DNA of 64,000 nucleotides from Bacteroides intestinalis DSM 17393. GTDB lineage: Bacteria; Bacteroidota; Bacteroidia; Bacteroidales; Bacteroidaceae. The notes beneath the pieces were generated by a model. The model saw only the letters and a list, made by a program, of their open reading frames with translations. It did no database searches and had not been told where the DNA came from. This document shows positions 7,919-17,828 of this stretch, in pieces. The DNA lies in contig NZ_ABJL02000001.1 in the NCBI RefSeq assembly GCF_000172175.1, forward strand, positions 186,001 to 250,000, in the 5' to 3' direction. The translations under genes were made by a program, and so were the position numbers. Within the stretch, counting starts at the first letter, position 1, and every line of letters begins with the position of its first letter.

Positions 7919-10900
7919 ATGGTTAAGTTTCTGGTACATCGGCCCATTGCCGTATTAATGGCGTTTACCGCGTGTTTTATTGTCGGTCTGGTGACGTATT
8001 TCACGTTGCCGGTATCTTTGTTGCCGGACATTGCCATTCCGGAGATTACAGTACAAATCTCGGCACAGAATACTTCAGCCCGTGAGTTGGAGAATACTGT
8101 GGTAAAACCGTTGCGGCAACAGTTGATTCAAGTGGCACGCCTGAAAGACATGGACAGCGAAGCGCGGGATGGGGCAGGGCTTATCCGCCTGAGTTTTGAT
8201 TTTGGCACGAATACCGACCTGGCTTTTATAGAGGTGAACGAGAAGATCGATGCTGCCATGAACTACCTGCCTAAGGATACTGAACGCCCTAAAGTAGTGA
8301 AGGCAAGCGCTACTGATATTCCGGTATTTTACCTTAACCTCACTTTAAAGAATGACAGTGCTTACGGGCAAACCGACGAACGGGCATTTCTTGATTTATG
8401 TGAGTTTGCCGAAAATGTTATTAAACGCCGTATTGAGCAACTGACAGAAGTGGCAATGGTGGATGTCACCGGCTTGGTGGAACGGCAACTACAGATTGTA
8501 CCGGATAAAAATAAACTTGCAGTTCTGGGACTCTCCATTCAGGATGTGGAAACAGCGCTTGCGCAGAATAATGTGGAACCGGGCAGCATGATCGTGCGCG
8601 ACGGATATTACGAATACAATATCAAATTCTCTACTTTGCTGCGCACGGAAGATGATGTGAAAAATATCCTTATTAATAAAGAAGGCCGTATTATCCGCCT
8701 GGAGGAATTTTGTGAGATCGGCGTTGTTTCCGTCAAGGAGAAAGGGATCTCCATGAGCAATGGTAAGCGGGCAGTGACACTGGCCATCATCAAGCAGGCG
8801 GACGAGAATATGGATGACATGAAGGAGGCTATCGGCGGCACTATGGACTATTTTCAGAGTGTATATCCGGATATCGAGTTCAGTGTCAGTCGCAACCAGA
8901 CGGAATTGCTGGATTATACCATCTCCAATTTGCAACAGAACCTTTCGCTGGGCTTCCTCTTTATCTGCATTGTAGCTGTCCTTTTTCTGGGGGATGTTAA
9001 ATCACCGTTCATCATCGGATTGAGTATGGTGGTTTCCATTGTTATCTGTTTCCTCTTCTTTTATCTGTTCAAGATGTCCCTGAATATCATATCCCTTTCC
9101 GGACTGATTCTGGCATTGGGTATGATGATTGACAGTTCCATTATTGTAACTGAGAATATCTCGCAATACCGGGAGCGGGGGTATTCGCTGAGGCGTGCAT
9201 GTATTGCGGGTACCAGTGAGGTGATTACGCCTATGCTCAGCTCCTCATTGACTACGATAGCGGTATTCGTGCCGTTGATTTTCATGAGTGGTATTGCCGG
9301 TGCTATCTTCTATGATCAGGCTTTTTCTGTAACAGTGGGGCTGATGGTATCTTATTTTACAGGTATCATGCTGTTGCCGGTGCTCTATATGCTGGTATAC
9401 CGCACAGGGCTGCGTAAGTCATGGTTCTCGCGTATCCGTATCAATAATCCTATAAAGGATCATACGCTCGACCGTTTTTACGATGCAGGAGTCGATTTTA
9501 TATTTGCCCATAAAACGGCAAGTGTGCTATTCTGTATCATTTCTATTCCCTTGTGCGTATTTATGTTCTATTTCATAGGTAAGGAACGTATGCCGGAAAT
9601 AGATCAGAATGAGCTGATTGCCCGTGTGGAATGGAATGAGAATATCCATGTGGACGAAAACCGCCACAGGGTAAATGTTTTATTTGAGACATTGAGAGAA
9701 GGGACAGTGGAGCAAACCGCCGCTATCGGACAACAAGATTATCTTTTAAATCGGGAACAGGCTCTTTCCTCTTCGGAAGCCGAGCTTTACTTTAAGACAA
9801 AAGACCCCTCGGAAATAGCTTTTTTACAAGAAAAAGTCTATCACTTGCTCAAGTCAGAGTATCCATTGGCTGTTGTCTCTTTTTCGCCTCCTGAAACAGT
9901 GTTTGAGAAACTGTTTGTGACGGGAGAAGCAGATATTGTGGCTGAACTCTATTCCCGCAATAAGGAAAAAGTGCCGACTGCTGATGAATTGCGTGGTCTG
10001 GAGAATGAATTTATAACTCGCACGGGATATGCTCCTACAGGTATTGCTTTTGAAAATCAGTTGAATATCCGCATTAATAAGGAAAAACTATTACTGTATA
10101 ATGTTTCGTATGATGAGCTGTATCGTGTGCTGAAGACTGCTTTCAAAGAGAACAGTGTGGCGACTCTTCACTCTTATCAGCAATATCTGCCGATCAGTAT
10201 TGTAGGAGAGGAGCAGACTGTGAACACTATTTTGCAAGAGACACTGGTGCGGACACGGGCGGACAAGGACGGTGTTGAATATCTGCCTTTGCGTGAACTG
10301 GTATCGGTGGTGACGGCGGAAGACTTGAAAGCCATAACTGCAGGACGTAACGGAGAGTATGTTCCTTTCCGCTTCTACGAGGTGCAAAAAGCAGAACCAC
10401 TGATGCGGCAAGTGAAAGAAGTTGCGGATGCTACCGGAGATTGGGATACAGCTTTCTCAGGAAGTTTCTTCTCCAATCGCAAGATGTTGGATGAACTGGT
10501 AGTCATTCTGTTTATTTCCATTCTGTTAATGTATTTTATTCTGGCGGCACAGTTCGAGAGTTTTGTGCAACCGCTTGTCGTACTGCTTGAAATACCGATA
10601 GACGTAGCATTTGCCCTGGTACTGCTGTGGATATGCGGACATACGCTGAATCTGATGTCTGCTATCGGCTTAATCGTAACGTGCGGTATCATTATCAATG
10701 ACTCTATCTTGAAACTTGATGCGATCAATGAATTGCGTAAGACGGGGATACCACTTCTGGAAGCTATCCATGAGGCGGGAAGGCGCAGGTTGCGTCCCAT
10801 CATTATGACTTCGCTGACTACCATCTTTGCTATGGTGCCGTTGTTATTCTCTTTCGATATGGGATCGGAATTGCAGAAACCGCTTTCTATTGCTATGATT

Positions 10901-10984
10901 GGGGCGATGTTTATCGGTACACTGGTCAGTCTGTTCATTATTCCTTTGATATATTGGTTTATTTACCGGAACAAAAAAGCTTGA
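7919..10984 (+). CDS. RND efflux permease, first of two
   Basis: A 1021-residue RND pump of the inner membrane with the usual twelve helices and two large periplasmic loops. The start FLVHRPIAVLMAF is the typical first helix. TM4 carries ALGMMIDSSIIVTENI, so one of the two proton-relay aspartates of AcrB-type pumps is kept and the second is Ser. TM10 has CGIIINDSILKLD where AcrB has its lysine, as in CzcA/NolG-like branches. The length fits the family. The ATG sits after a GGGGG-containing ribosome-binding stretch, and TolC follows after 4 bases. It should work with the adaptor at 6832. Confidence 0.93.
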   Translation: MVKFLVHRPIAVLMAFTACFIVGLVTYFTLPVSLLPDIAIPEITVQISAQNTSARELENTVVKPLRQQLIQVARLKDMDSEARDGAGLIRLSFDFGTNTDLAFIEVNEKIDAAMNYLPKDTERPKVVKASATDIPVFYLNLTLKNDSAYGQTDERAFLDLCEFAENVIKRRIEQLTEVAMVDVTGLVERQLQIVPDKNKLAVLGLSIQDVETALAQNNVEPGSMIVRDGYYEYNIKFSTLLRTEDDVKNILINKEGRIIRLEEFCEIGVVSVKEKGISMSNGKRAVTLAIIKQADENMDDMKEAIGGTMDYFQSVYPDIEFSVSRNQTELLDYTISNLQQNLSLGFLFICIVAVLFLGDVKSPFIIGLSMVVSIVICFLFFYLFKMSLNIISLSGLILALGMMIDSSIIVTENISQYRERGYSLRRACIAGTSEVITPMLSSSLTTIAVFVPLIFMSGIAGAIFYDQAFSVTVGLMVSYFTGIMLLPVLYMLVYRTGLRKSWFSRIRINNPIKDHTLDRFYDAGVDFIFAHKTASVLFCIISIPLCVFMFYFIGKERMPEIDQNELIARVEWNENIHVDENRHRVNVLFETLREGTVEQTAAIGQQDYLLNREQALSSSEAELYFKTKDPSEIAFLQEKVYHLLKSEYPLAVVSFSPPETVFEKLFVTGEADIVAELYSRNKEKVPTADELRGLENEFITRTGYAPTGIAFENQLNIRINKEKLLLYNVSYDELYRVLKTAFKENSVATLHSYQQYLPISIVGEEQTVNTILQETLVRTRADKDGVEYLPLRELVSVVTAEDLKAITAGRNGEYVPFRFYEVQKAEPLMRQVKEVADATGDWDTAFSGSFFSNRKMLDELVVILFISILLMYFILAAQFESFVQPLVVLLEIPIDVAFALVLLWICGHTLNLMSAIGLIVTCGIIINDSILKLDAINELRKTGIPLLEAIHEAGRRRLRPIIMTSLTTIFAMVPLLFSFDMGSELQKPLSIAMIGAMFIGTLVSLFIIPLIYWFIYRNKKA

Positions 10985-10988
10985 TACA

Positions 10989-12464
10989 ATGAAGAAACTT
11001 AGTTTGATAATTCTATTCGGACTTTCTCTGATACTTCCTGCCATTGCGCAGCAGCAGATAACGCTGGATTTGCAACGAACCATTACCATGGCAAACGACA
11101 GTTCGCTGGAAGCTTTCCGTACCAAAAATATGTATCTGTCCGGCTATTGGGCGTACCGCACTTATAAGGCAAACCGTTTGCCGAGCTTGACTCTGAATAT
11201 GACCCCTGCACAATACAACCGTGATATTACAAAACGTTATGACTCTGAGCAAGACTTGGATATTTACCGTAGTCAACAATCTTTCTATGCATACGGTAAT
11301 CTAGCCATCAAACAAAATTTTGACTTGACCGGCGGTACGTTCTATCTGGATACGGAGTTGGGGTATATGCGCAGCTTTGGTTCTAATAGTTACACCCAGT
11401 ATACCAGTGTCCCGATACGTGTAGGTTATTCACAAAGTCTGGTAGGCTATAATCCTTTCCGTTGGGAACGGAAAATAGAACCACTGAAATATGAAAAGGT
11501 AAAGAAAGAGTATATCTATAATGCCGAACAGGTGTCCGAACAAGCCACTACCTACTTCTTTGAACTGGCTATGGCGCAAGCTGAATATGATCTGGCAAAA
11601 GAAAATGTTGCTTCTTCCGATACGCTTTATCGCATCGGTATGCAACGCCTGAAGATAGCCTCTATCAGTCGTGCAGACCTTCTGACACTGAAGCTGGACG
11701 TTGTGAACGCCCGCAATACTTTGCAAAATGCAGAGAGTTCATTGAAGCGTGCCATGTTCTCATTGGCTTCTTTCCTTAATTTGGAAAAGAATACAGAAAT
11801 ACGGCTTGTCCTTCCCAGCCGTCCCGGAGAACTGACTATTCCGGTAGATGCTGCTTTGGATGCTGCGCGTACAAACAATCCCAATTTCCTGGGTTTGCGT
11901 CAGGATGTATTGGAGGCTGAACAGAATGTGGACAAGACTAGAAAAGAGTCCCGCTTCAATGCCAGTATCAATGCCAGTGTCGGTTTCAATCAGGTGGCAG
12001 AGAAGTTTGGCGAAGCCTACAATCGACCCATGCAACAGGAGATGGTTTCTGTCAGCGTTTCTATCCCTTTAGTGGACTGGGGAGTGCGTAAAGGCAAATA
12101 CAATATGGCTCGCAATAACCTGAATGTGATAAAGACCTCTTCCCGCCAGAGCGAGATCAGTATTGAAGAAGAAGTCATTATGACCGTGAGCGATTTCAAT
12201 GTCCAGCAAGATCTGGTGGCAAGTGCCGAGGAAGCCCTCGATCTCTCTATCCTGGCATATAATGAAACCCGCCAGCGTTTCATCATCGGCAAAGCCGACA
12301 TCAGCAGCCTTACCCTGTCATTGAACCGTCAGCAAGAGGCCCAGCGCAACTATATATCGGCTCTGAAGAACTATTGGCTGAACTACTACAAAATCCGCAA
12401 ACTGACCTTGCATGATTTTGCCAGTGGCTTCTCCCTTTCCGATAAATTCGACTATTCCCATTAA
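10989..12464 (+). CDS. TolC-family outer membrane efflux protein
   Basis: A 491-residue TolC-like protein. After a cleaved signal peptide (about 1-20, PAIAQQQ) come two repeats of long helices and beta-strand pairs, about 40-250 and 270-470, forming the trimeric outer-membrane and periplasmic channel. Typical parts are the LDLQRTITMANDSSLEAF opening and the YNETRQRFIIGKADISSL segment of the second repeat. It sits between two RND permease genes and is probably shared by both. The peptide exporter at 25-28 kb has no TolC of its own, so this protein could also serve that machine, though nothing in the sequence shows it. Confidence 0.92.
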   Translation: MKKLSLIILFGLSLILPAIAQQQITLDLQRTITMANDSSLEAFRTKNMYLSGYWAYRTYKANRLPSLTLNMTPAQYNRDITKRYDSEQDLDIYRSQQSFYAYGNLAIKQNFDLTGGTFYLDTELGYMRSFGSNSYTQYTSVPIRVGYSQSLVGYNPFRWERKIEPLKYEKVKKEYIYNAEQVSEQATTYFFELAMAQAEYDLAKENVASSDTLYRIGMQRLKIASISRADLLTLKLDVVNARNTLQNAESSLKRAMFSLASFLNLEKNTEIRLVLPSRPGELTIPVDAALDAARTNNPNFLGLRQDVLEAEQNVDKTRKESRFNASINASVGFNQVAEKFGEAYNRPMQQEMVSVSVSIPLVDWGVRKGKYNMARNNLNVIKTSSRQSEISIEEEVIMTVSDFNVQQDLVASAEEALDLSILAYNETRQRFIIGKADISSLTLSLNRQQEAQRNYISALKNYWLNYYKIRKLTLHDFASGFSLSDKFDYSH

Positions 12465-12499
12465 GTAATTAATAATTAGTAATTAATAATTAAAAAAGA

Positions 12500-15400
12500 A
12501 TGTCTCGTCTCTCCCCTTTCACCCTCATCGTCACCTTTGTCTGTCTGGCACTGGTAGGTTTGGCTCTGGTTCCGATGCTTCCGGTCAAGCTGAACCCGTC
12601 GCGTACATTGCCGGGCTTCACGGTGCGCTTCAGTATGCCGGGCACTTCGTCGCGGGTGGTGGAAATGGAGGCGACGAGCAAACTGGAATCCATGTTGGCC
12701 CGTATCAAAGGGGTAAAGGCCATGTATTCTACTTCCGGTAACGGTTATGGCTCGATAACGGTAGATTTGGATAAACATGCGGATGTGGATGCAGTACGTT
12801 TTGAAGCTTCCACAATCATTCGACAGACGTGGTCGCAATTACCTTCCGGAGTGAGCTATCCGTATATCGATATGAAAGTACCCGATGAGAATGCATCCCG
12901 CCCGTTTCTTTCGTTTACATTGAATGCACCGTCCACACCTATACTGATACAACAATATGCAGAAGAGCATATCAAGCCCCGATTGGCTCAACTTCAAGGC
13001 ATTTATAAGATTGATTTAAGTGGCGCTACTCCGATGGAGTGGCGGTTGGAGTATGACAGTGAACAACTACGGACCTTGGGTGTCAGTATCTCAGATATCC
13101 GTCAGGCCATCCAGTTACACTATAATAAGGAGTTTTTGGGTACGCACAACATGGATACGCCCGAAGGCAAACAATGGATACGCTTGGTGTTGGTGCCGGA
13201 TGGAGTCAGTGGGCGGTTCGATCCTTCGGATATCACTGTGACGGCTTCCGACGGAAAAATCATCCACTTGGATGAACTCGTGAAGGTAGCTCATGTGGAA
13301 GAAGATCCTCAAAGTTATTATCGTATCAATGGTTTGAATTCCATTTATATGTCGATCACAGCGGTGGAAACTGCCAATCAGTTGCAACTAAGCAATGAAG
13401 TAATGGCGGAAATGGAAGATATACGCCTGACATTGCCTCCCGGCTATGAGGTGCATACCAGTTATGATGCTACGGAATATATTCGTGAAGAACTTAATAA
13501 AATTTATTTCCGTACCGGATTGACAGTACTTATTTTGCTGGTGTTTGTCTGGATTATCACATTGAACCTGAAATATCTGCTTCTCATAGTCACCAGTTTG
13601 GCAATAAACATTGCCGTTGCAGTTATTTTCTACTATATGTTTGGTCTGGAGATGCAATTGTATTCATTGGCAGGGATTACTGTGTCCTTGAATCTTGTGA
13701 TAGACAGTACTATCGTTATGACCGACCATATCTTGCACCGGCGTAATCTGAAAGCATTCATGTCTGTGCTGGCGGCTACTTTGACCACGATGGGGGCTTT
13801 AGTCATCATTTTCTTTCTGGACGAGAAGATCCGGCTGAATTTGCAGGATTTTGCTGCTGTGGTGATTATTAATTTGGCAGTTTCTCTCTTTGTTGCTCTT
13901 TTCTTTGTACCGGCTATGATTGAAAAGATTAGCTTGGTGAAGAAATCTTCAAAGAAGACCTTGCGGCACAAAAACAGGCGAATGTTATTTCGTCCTTATC
14001 AGTGGTTGCAGAATGCGAAGCAATGGATGCACCGGCATATACGTATTCGCAGGTTGACTGTTTATTTTACCCATTTCTATCAGGCGCTTATTCGTTTTCT
14101 TCTCCGTTGGCGGGTGGCGGTGTGCATTGTGCTGTTGCTGGGGTTCGGATTGCCGGTCTTCCTTCTTCCTGAGAAGTTGGAAGGAGAAGGTAAATGGGAA
14201 GAAAGGTATAATAAGACATTGGGATCTTCTACCTATAAGGAAAAAGTGAAACCTATAGTGGATAAGGCTTTAGGCGGAAGCTTACGGCTGTTCGTCCAGA
14301 AGGTATACGAAGGAAGCTATTTTAGTCGTAATGAGGAAGTTGTGCTTTATGCCAATGCCAATCTGCCAAATGGAAGTACGCTGGAGCAGATGAATACATT
14401 GGTGAAGCGCGTAGAGACTTATCTTAGTGGTTTCAAGGAGATCAAGCAGTTCCATACTTCTGTGTATAATGCACGTAGAGGGAATATTCAGATTTACTTT
14501 AAGAAAGAATACCAGCATAGCGGTTTCCCGTATACACTGAAAGCAAATCTGATAGGTAAAGTTTCCGAATTGGGTGGCGGTAGCTGGGATGTATATGGCC
14601 TGCAAGATCAGGGATTCAGCAATGACGTTCGTGAAAGCGCAGGTTCTTATCGTATCAAGATGTACGGTTATAATTACGATGAACTTTATGCATGGGCCGA
14701 GAAACTGAAAGAAGTATTGCTTTCGCACCGCCGCATAAAAGAGGTATTTATTAAGTCGGAATTCTCTTGGTGGAAAGATGATTATCAGGAATTCTATTTC
14801 AACCTGAATAAGGAACGCATGGCTCAGGAAGGTATTGATGCACAACACCTGTTTGCAGCTATTCAGCCGATATTCGGTAAGAACATGCAGGTGGGTTCGG
14901 TCATGACGGAAAGTGGCACGGAGAGTGTGAAACTTTCTTCACGTCAGTCACGTGATTATGATGTGTGGGCTATGCAGTTCTTCCCGTATGGTGCGGATGA
15001 TGGAAAGCATTATAAGCTTTCCGAATTGGCTACGGTGGAAAAGGGGCAGATGCCGCAGCAGATAGCCAAAGAGAACCAGCAATACCGTCTTTGTCTGCAA
15101 TATGAATATATCGGTTCGTACGAACAAGGTAATAAGATACAGAAGCGGGACTTGGAAGAGTTTAATAAGCTGCTTCCAATGGGATATACAGCCGAGTCGG
15201 ATAGCCAGTCGTGGGCATGGAACAAGAAAGATAATAAGCAATATCTGTTGCTGTTGGTTGTGATTGCTATTATTTTCTTTACGACGAGTGTGCTGTTCAA
15301 TTCGTTAAAACAACCTTTGGCTATCATTTTCGTCATTCCGGTATCTTATATCGGTGTATTCCTCACATTCTACTGGTTTCGCCTGAATTTCGACCAGGGA

Positions 15401-15745
15401 GGTTTTGCATCCTTTGTATTGCTTTGTGGTATTACCGTGAATGCCAGTATTTATATTTTGAATGAGTATAACAGTATTCGCCGCCGCTTTCCGCGCCTTT
15501 CCATGCTTCGTGCTTATACAAAGGCATGGAATGCTAAAATAGTGCCTATTTTCCTCACGGTAGTTTCCACGATTCTGGGTTTCATCCCTTTCATGGTGGG
15601 GACGGAGAAAGAGGCTTTCTGGTTCCCATTGGCGTCGGGTACTATTGGTGGGTTAATCATGTCTATTATCGGTATTTTCTTCTTTTTACCGGTGTTCTGT
15701 CTACCGAGAAAGAAAATACTCAAATCAAAACTGCATAAAGCTTAG
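12500..15745 (+). CDS. RND efflux permease, second and divergent
   Basis: A 1081-residue RND-superfamily permease. It keeps the RND plan: first helix near residues 7-28, TM2-6 block at about 340-475, a second block near 900-1075. It is much diverged from the first permease. TM4 has LVIDSTIVMTDHIL and TM10 has CGITVNASIYILNEY. A basic cytoplasmic linker (about 478-520, rich in Lys, Arg and His) separates the two halves and is longer than usual. An AT-only spacer (TAATTAATAATTAG type) of 35 bases precedes the ATG. It may form a hetero-complex with the first permease and the single adaptor, or it may be an accessory pump. Confidence 0.9.
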   Translation: MSRLSPFTLIVTFVCLALVGLALVPMLPVKLNPSRTLPGFTVRFSMPGTSSRVVEMEATSKLESMLARIKGVKAMYSTSGNGYGSITVDLDKHADVDAVRFEASTIIRQTWSQLPSGVSYPYIDMKVPDENASRPFLSFTLNAPSTPILIQQYAEEHIKPRLAQLQGIYKIDLSGATPMEWRLEYDSEQLRTLGVSISDIRQAIQLHYNKEFLGTHNMDTPEGKQWIRLVLVPDGVSGRFDPSDITVTASDGKIIHLDELVKVAHVEEDPQSYYRINGLNSIYMSITAVETANQLQLSNEVMAEMEDIRLTLPPGYEVHTSYDATEYIREELNKIYFRTGLTVLILLVFVWIITLNLKYLLLIVTSLAINIAVAVIFYYMFGLEMQLYSLAGITVSLNLVIDSTIVMTDHILHRRNLKAFMSVLAATLTTMGALVIIFFLDEKIRLNLQDFAAVVIINLAVSLFVALFFVPAMIEKISLVKKSSKKTLRHKNRRMLFRPYQWLQNAKQWMHRHIRIRRLTVYFTHFYQALIRFLLRWRVAVCIVLLLGFGLPVFLLPEKLEGEGKWEERYNKTLGSSTYKEKVKPIVDKALGGSLRLFVQKVYEGSYFSRNEEVVLYANANLPNGSTLEQMNTLVKRVETYLSGFKEIKQFHTSVYNARRGNIQIYFKKEYQHSGFPYTLKANLIGKVSELGGGSWDVYGLQDQGFSNDVRESAGSYRIKMYGYNYDELYAWAEKLKEVLLSHRRIKEVFIKSEFSWWKDDYQEFYFNLNKERMAQEGIDAQHLFAAIQPIFGKNMQVGSVMTESGTESVKLSSRQSRDYDVWAMQFFPYGADDGKHYKLSELATVEKGQMPQQIAKENQQYRLCLQYEYIGSYEQGNKIQKRDLEEFNKLLPMGYTAESDSQSWAWNKKDNKQYLLLLVVIAIIFFTTSVLFNSLKQPLAIIFVIPVSYIGVFLTFYWFRLNFDQGGFASFVLLCGITVNASIYILNEYNSIRRRFPRLSMLRAYTKAWNAKIVPIFLTVVSTILGFIPFMVGTEKEAFWFPLASGTIGGLIMSIIGIFFFLPVFCLPRKKILKSKLHKA

Positions 15746-15823
15746 AGGAAATTCATCTACAGAAATACTAAGGCATACTGGCAGAAATGTAAGTTTGAAA
15801 TGGATGATGTTTATGAAAATCAG

Positions 15824-15831
15824 TATATTTG
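15824..15831 (+). promoter_or_regulatory. -7 promoter box for the regulator gene
   Basis: TATATTTG fits TAnnTTTG and lies 25 bases before the ATG at 15857. A TTTG at 15794-15797 is too far for a good -33 element. Confidence 0.4.
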
Positions 15832-15856
15832 TAGCATCATACATGAATAATAACCT

Positions 15857-17299
15857 ATGCATATTATATTGAAACTGCTATTGCTACGGGAACGGCTGTT
15901 TTGTTTGTTATTTCTTTTCGGGATGACTGTACTTGCAGCATCTTGTCAGCTCCCTGAAAGGGAAGTTTCTGTTCGTCGCACTACGACTTTAAGAGCTGCC
16001 GACACAGTACAAAGCCCATCGTTGAAGGGGCTTATCTATTGCTATTATGGTCGTCAAGATCTAAATAGGGGGCACTCTGAGGATGCATTGCATTATTTCT
16101 CGCAAGCAGCCGGGTTGTTCAAACAGAAGTTTTTGACAGGGTCTTATGCCAATGCTTTGCGAAATATGGGGCGTGCCCATCTTCTATCTTCCCGTCCGGA
16201 TAGTGCTTTATATTGTTACTTGCAGGCACAAGAGGCTGCAGCTGACTTCGATCCCATCTTATTTATGGATATTTCTACCGAATTATCTGTTATATGTCAA
16301 AATGTGGAAGATTGGGAAGAGGCTAAACGGCAAATGCTTCAATATCGTAGGAGATCGGCAACAGACGAACTTCCGATGCGACGGTCTTCTATGATAGGGA
16401 TGTTTCTGATAAAGGAGGATTTTATGAATGGAAGGAAGCGGAGTCTGAGTGCATTACAAAGTGAAAAGTTTAAGATAGAAGATTGTCGCCGGTTCGCTTC
16501 AGAATATCAGGAGCTTTATATGGATTGGTGTCGGATGAATGAAGAACTGCAGGAATTGGATCGTGATATAAAGGAGAAATATAATAATGAAGTCTTGAAG
16601 AATGAAAACCAGAGGATTAGGAATGAGTTGCTGAGCCGTAAGGTATGGTTGCTGTCTATCGGTTTCGGAGCAATGTTTTTGGTTGTAATTGGCTTTGTGT
16701 CTTTCCATTTATATAAACGGAATGTTCGGAGGCGTATCGAAAGTTTGCTTGCCCGTCTGAAAGAGAATGAGAAACAATTGGATGAAGGAAGGGTGGAATC
16801 GGAAGAAGAACGAGAGCAATTATTACAGGAGAATAAAGAGTTGTCCCAACAGATAGAAAGGTTGTCTGTCCGGCAAAAGGATAAGGATGAACTGAACTCT
16901 TGTTTGCAGAAACTGAATATATCCTATACAAAACAATTGAAGGAATATCAGGAAATTCATTCGTTATTGCCTGTTGAGCGTACACTTGCACTGAGTCGGT
17001 TATGTCAGTTGCGTTGCCAGCCAGTATGTGGGTTGGTGAAATCGGATGAGGAATGGGGGGAGATATTTGGAGTAATTGATACTCTTTATGGTGATATATC
17101 GGCAAAACTGGATGATTATGAACTTGGCATGCAGGAACGGAGAATCTGTTATCTTATCCGTGCCGGGTTTACTAATGCCATGATTGCTACTGTTACTAAT
17201 GTGACTGTCGATGCTATTGCGAAGTCGAAGCAACGTATGAAGAGCAAGTTTTTGTTGCCTGGGGGTGATACTTTTGATGATTTTATACGGAATTTGTAG
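15857..17299 (+). CDS. Membrane TPR sensor with C-terminal HTH
   Basis: A 480-residue protein that opens the peptide locus. It has an N-terminal hydrophobic segment (about 12-30; TVLAASC could be a lipobox), TPR-like helical repeats (about 55-210), a transmembrane helix (about 263-286, VWLLSIGFGAMFLVVIGF), a coiled coil (about 290-370) and a C-terminal helix-turn-helix region (about 410-475, ERRICYLIRAGF to IAKSKQRMKSKF). The predicted layout puts the TPR domain in the periplasm and the DNA-binding domain in the cytoplasm. This TPR-TM-coil-HTH plan is common among Bacteroidetes regulators. Its last 104 bases recur three times downstream. It probably controls the array promoters, and a secreted peptide is a possible ligand; both are inference. 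Confidence 0.82.
   Translation: MHIILKLLLLRERLFCLLFLFGMTVLAASCQLPEREVSVRRTTTLRAADTVQSPSLKGLIYCYYGRQDLNRGHSEDALHYFSQAAGLFKQKFLTGSYANALRNMGRAHLLSSRPDSALYCYLQAQEAAADFDPILFMDISTELSVICQNVEDWEEAKRQMLQYRRRSATDELPMRRSSMIGMFLIKEDFMNGRKRSLSALQSEKFKIEDCRRFASEYQELYMDWCRMNEELQELDRDIKEKYNNEVLKNENQRIRNELLSRKVWLLSIGFGAMFLVVIGFVSFHLYKRNVRRRIESLLARLKENEKQLDEGRVESEEEREQLLQENKELSQQIERLSVRQKDKDELNSCLQKLNISYTKQLKEYQEIHSLLPVERTLALSRLCQLRCQPVCGLVKSDEEWGEIFGVIDTLYGDISAKLDDYELGMQERRICYLIRAGFTNAMIATVTNVTVDAIAKSKQRMKSKFLLPGGDTFDDFIRNL
17196..17299 (+). repeat. Array tail repeat, copy 1 (parent, inside regulator)
   Basis: These are the last 104 bases of the regulator gene, encoding NVTVDAIAKSKQRMKSKF and the final GDTFDDFIRNL. 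They recur at 18997, 20399 and 22202. This copy is the source, being continuous with an intact gene. Confidence 0.9.
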
Positions 17300-17577
17300 A
17301 GAATAAGGAGAATATTTTGTCCGGTTGATGCTCTTCTTTTCGCTTTAATTCTTGGACTAATGTATTGACTTTTAGTATTATAATCTATTTGTTTTTTGTC
17401 CGGTATCTTTTCTTGTTTAAGTGTTGTATCCTGCCTAACTTTGCTACATTCCAAGTCGGGATGTTAGCTGCATTTCAACTTTGATGCTGATACCGTAAGG
17501 CTTTGATCATAATGGAGTAGCTGCCTGTTATGATGGATAGGGCGGAGTCTTTTCTCTATTGTTTTACTTAAAATTGA
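17300..17577 (+). promoter_or_regulatory. Regulatory leader of array unit A
   Basis: This 278-base leader is nearly identical to 20503-20779. It holds TTTTGTCCGG twice (17315-17324 and 17394-17403, 79 bases apart), the promoter at 17413-17443, and a shared block from TACATTCCAAGTCGGGATG to the peptide start. The purine-rich start and CTTCTTTT at about 17332 could form a weak terminator for the regulator. Confidence 0.65.
17413..17443 (+). promoter_or_regulatory. Promoter of peptide gene 1
   Basis: A -33 element TTG (17413-17415) and a -7 box TAACTTTG (17436-17443) are separated by 20 bases, fitting the Bacteroides consensus. The same pair and spacing recur at 20615-20645 and 22418-22448. The leader from here to the peptide start is about 135 bases. 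Confidence 0.75.
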
Positions 17578-17817
17578 ATGCTTATGAAAAAGATTTTGAA
17601 TGTCTCGGAAATGAAGCAGGTGCGTGGAGGGGCAGTTCCTTCAAGTTATTGTCGTGAAGGTGAAAAACTGTACACTTGTGTAACCATTTGGCAAGGAGGA
17701 GCTAGCACTAGCGGTTCTGTTTGTGCGACAAGTAGAGCAATGGCTAAAACAAGCCTTAATTTAGCCTATCATGCTCAATTTGTAAAAGAAGATGTACGGG
17801 TTATTCGCTGTCTGTAA
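17578..17817 (+). CDS. Double-glycine-leader peptide precursor 1
   Basis: A 79-residue precursor. The leader MKKILNVSEMKQVRGG fits the C39 consensus exactly where it matters: Leu-12, Glu-8, Met-7, Val-4, Gly-2, Gly-1. Cleavage would release a 61-residue core starting AVPSSYC. The core has four cysteines (25, 34, 49, 78), enough for two disulfides. The second ATG (17584) may be the true start, since the first adds only Met-Leu. Residues 1-34 match peptide 2 exactly; after Cys34 the two diverge but keep GSVCATS and all Cys positions. No modifying enzyme other than the VKOR-thioredoxin fusion is nearby. It could be a bacteriocin or a signal; homology alone does not decide. Confidence 0.88.
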   Translation: MLMKKILNVSEMKQVRGGAVPSSYCREGEKLYTCVTIWQGGASTSGSVCATSRAMAKTSLNLAYHAQFVKEDVRVIRCL

Positions 17818-17828
17818 TTTTAACTAAT

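Noticed and set aside
8489..8935. 148-codon open frame on the minus strand inside the first RND permease
   Set aside because: It is wholly antisense to a clear, conserved pump gene and has no family-like features; it is a codon-usage shadow.
12465..12499. AT-only repeats (TAATTAATAATTAG type) before several genes (also about 919 and 7895)
   Set aside because: Widespread low-complexity spacers in Bacteroides; no evidence of a specific element.
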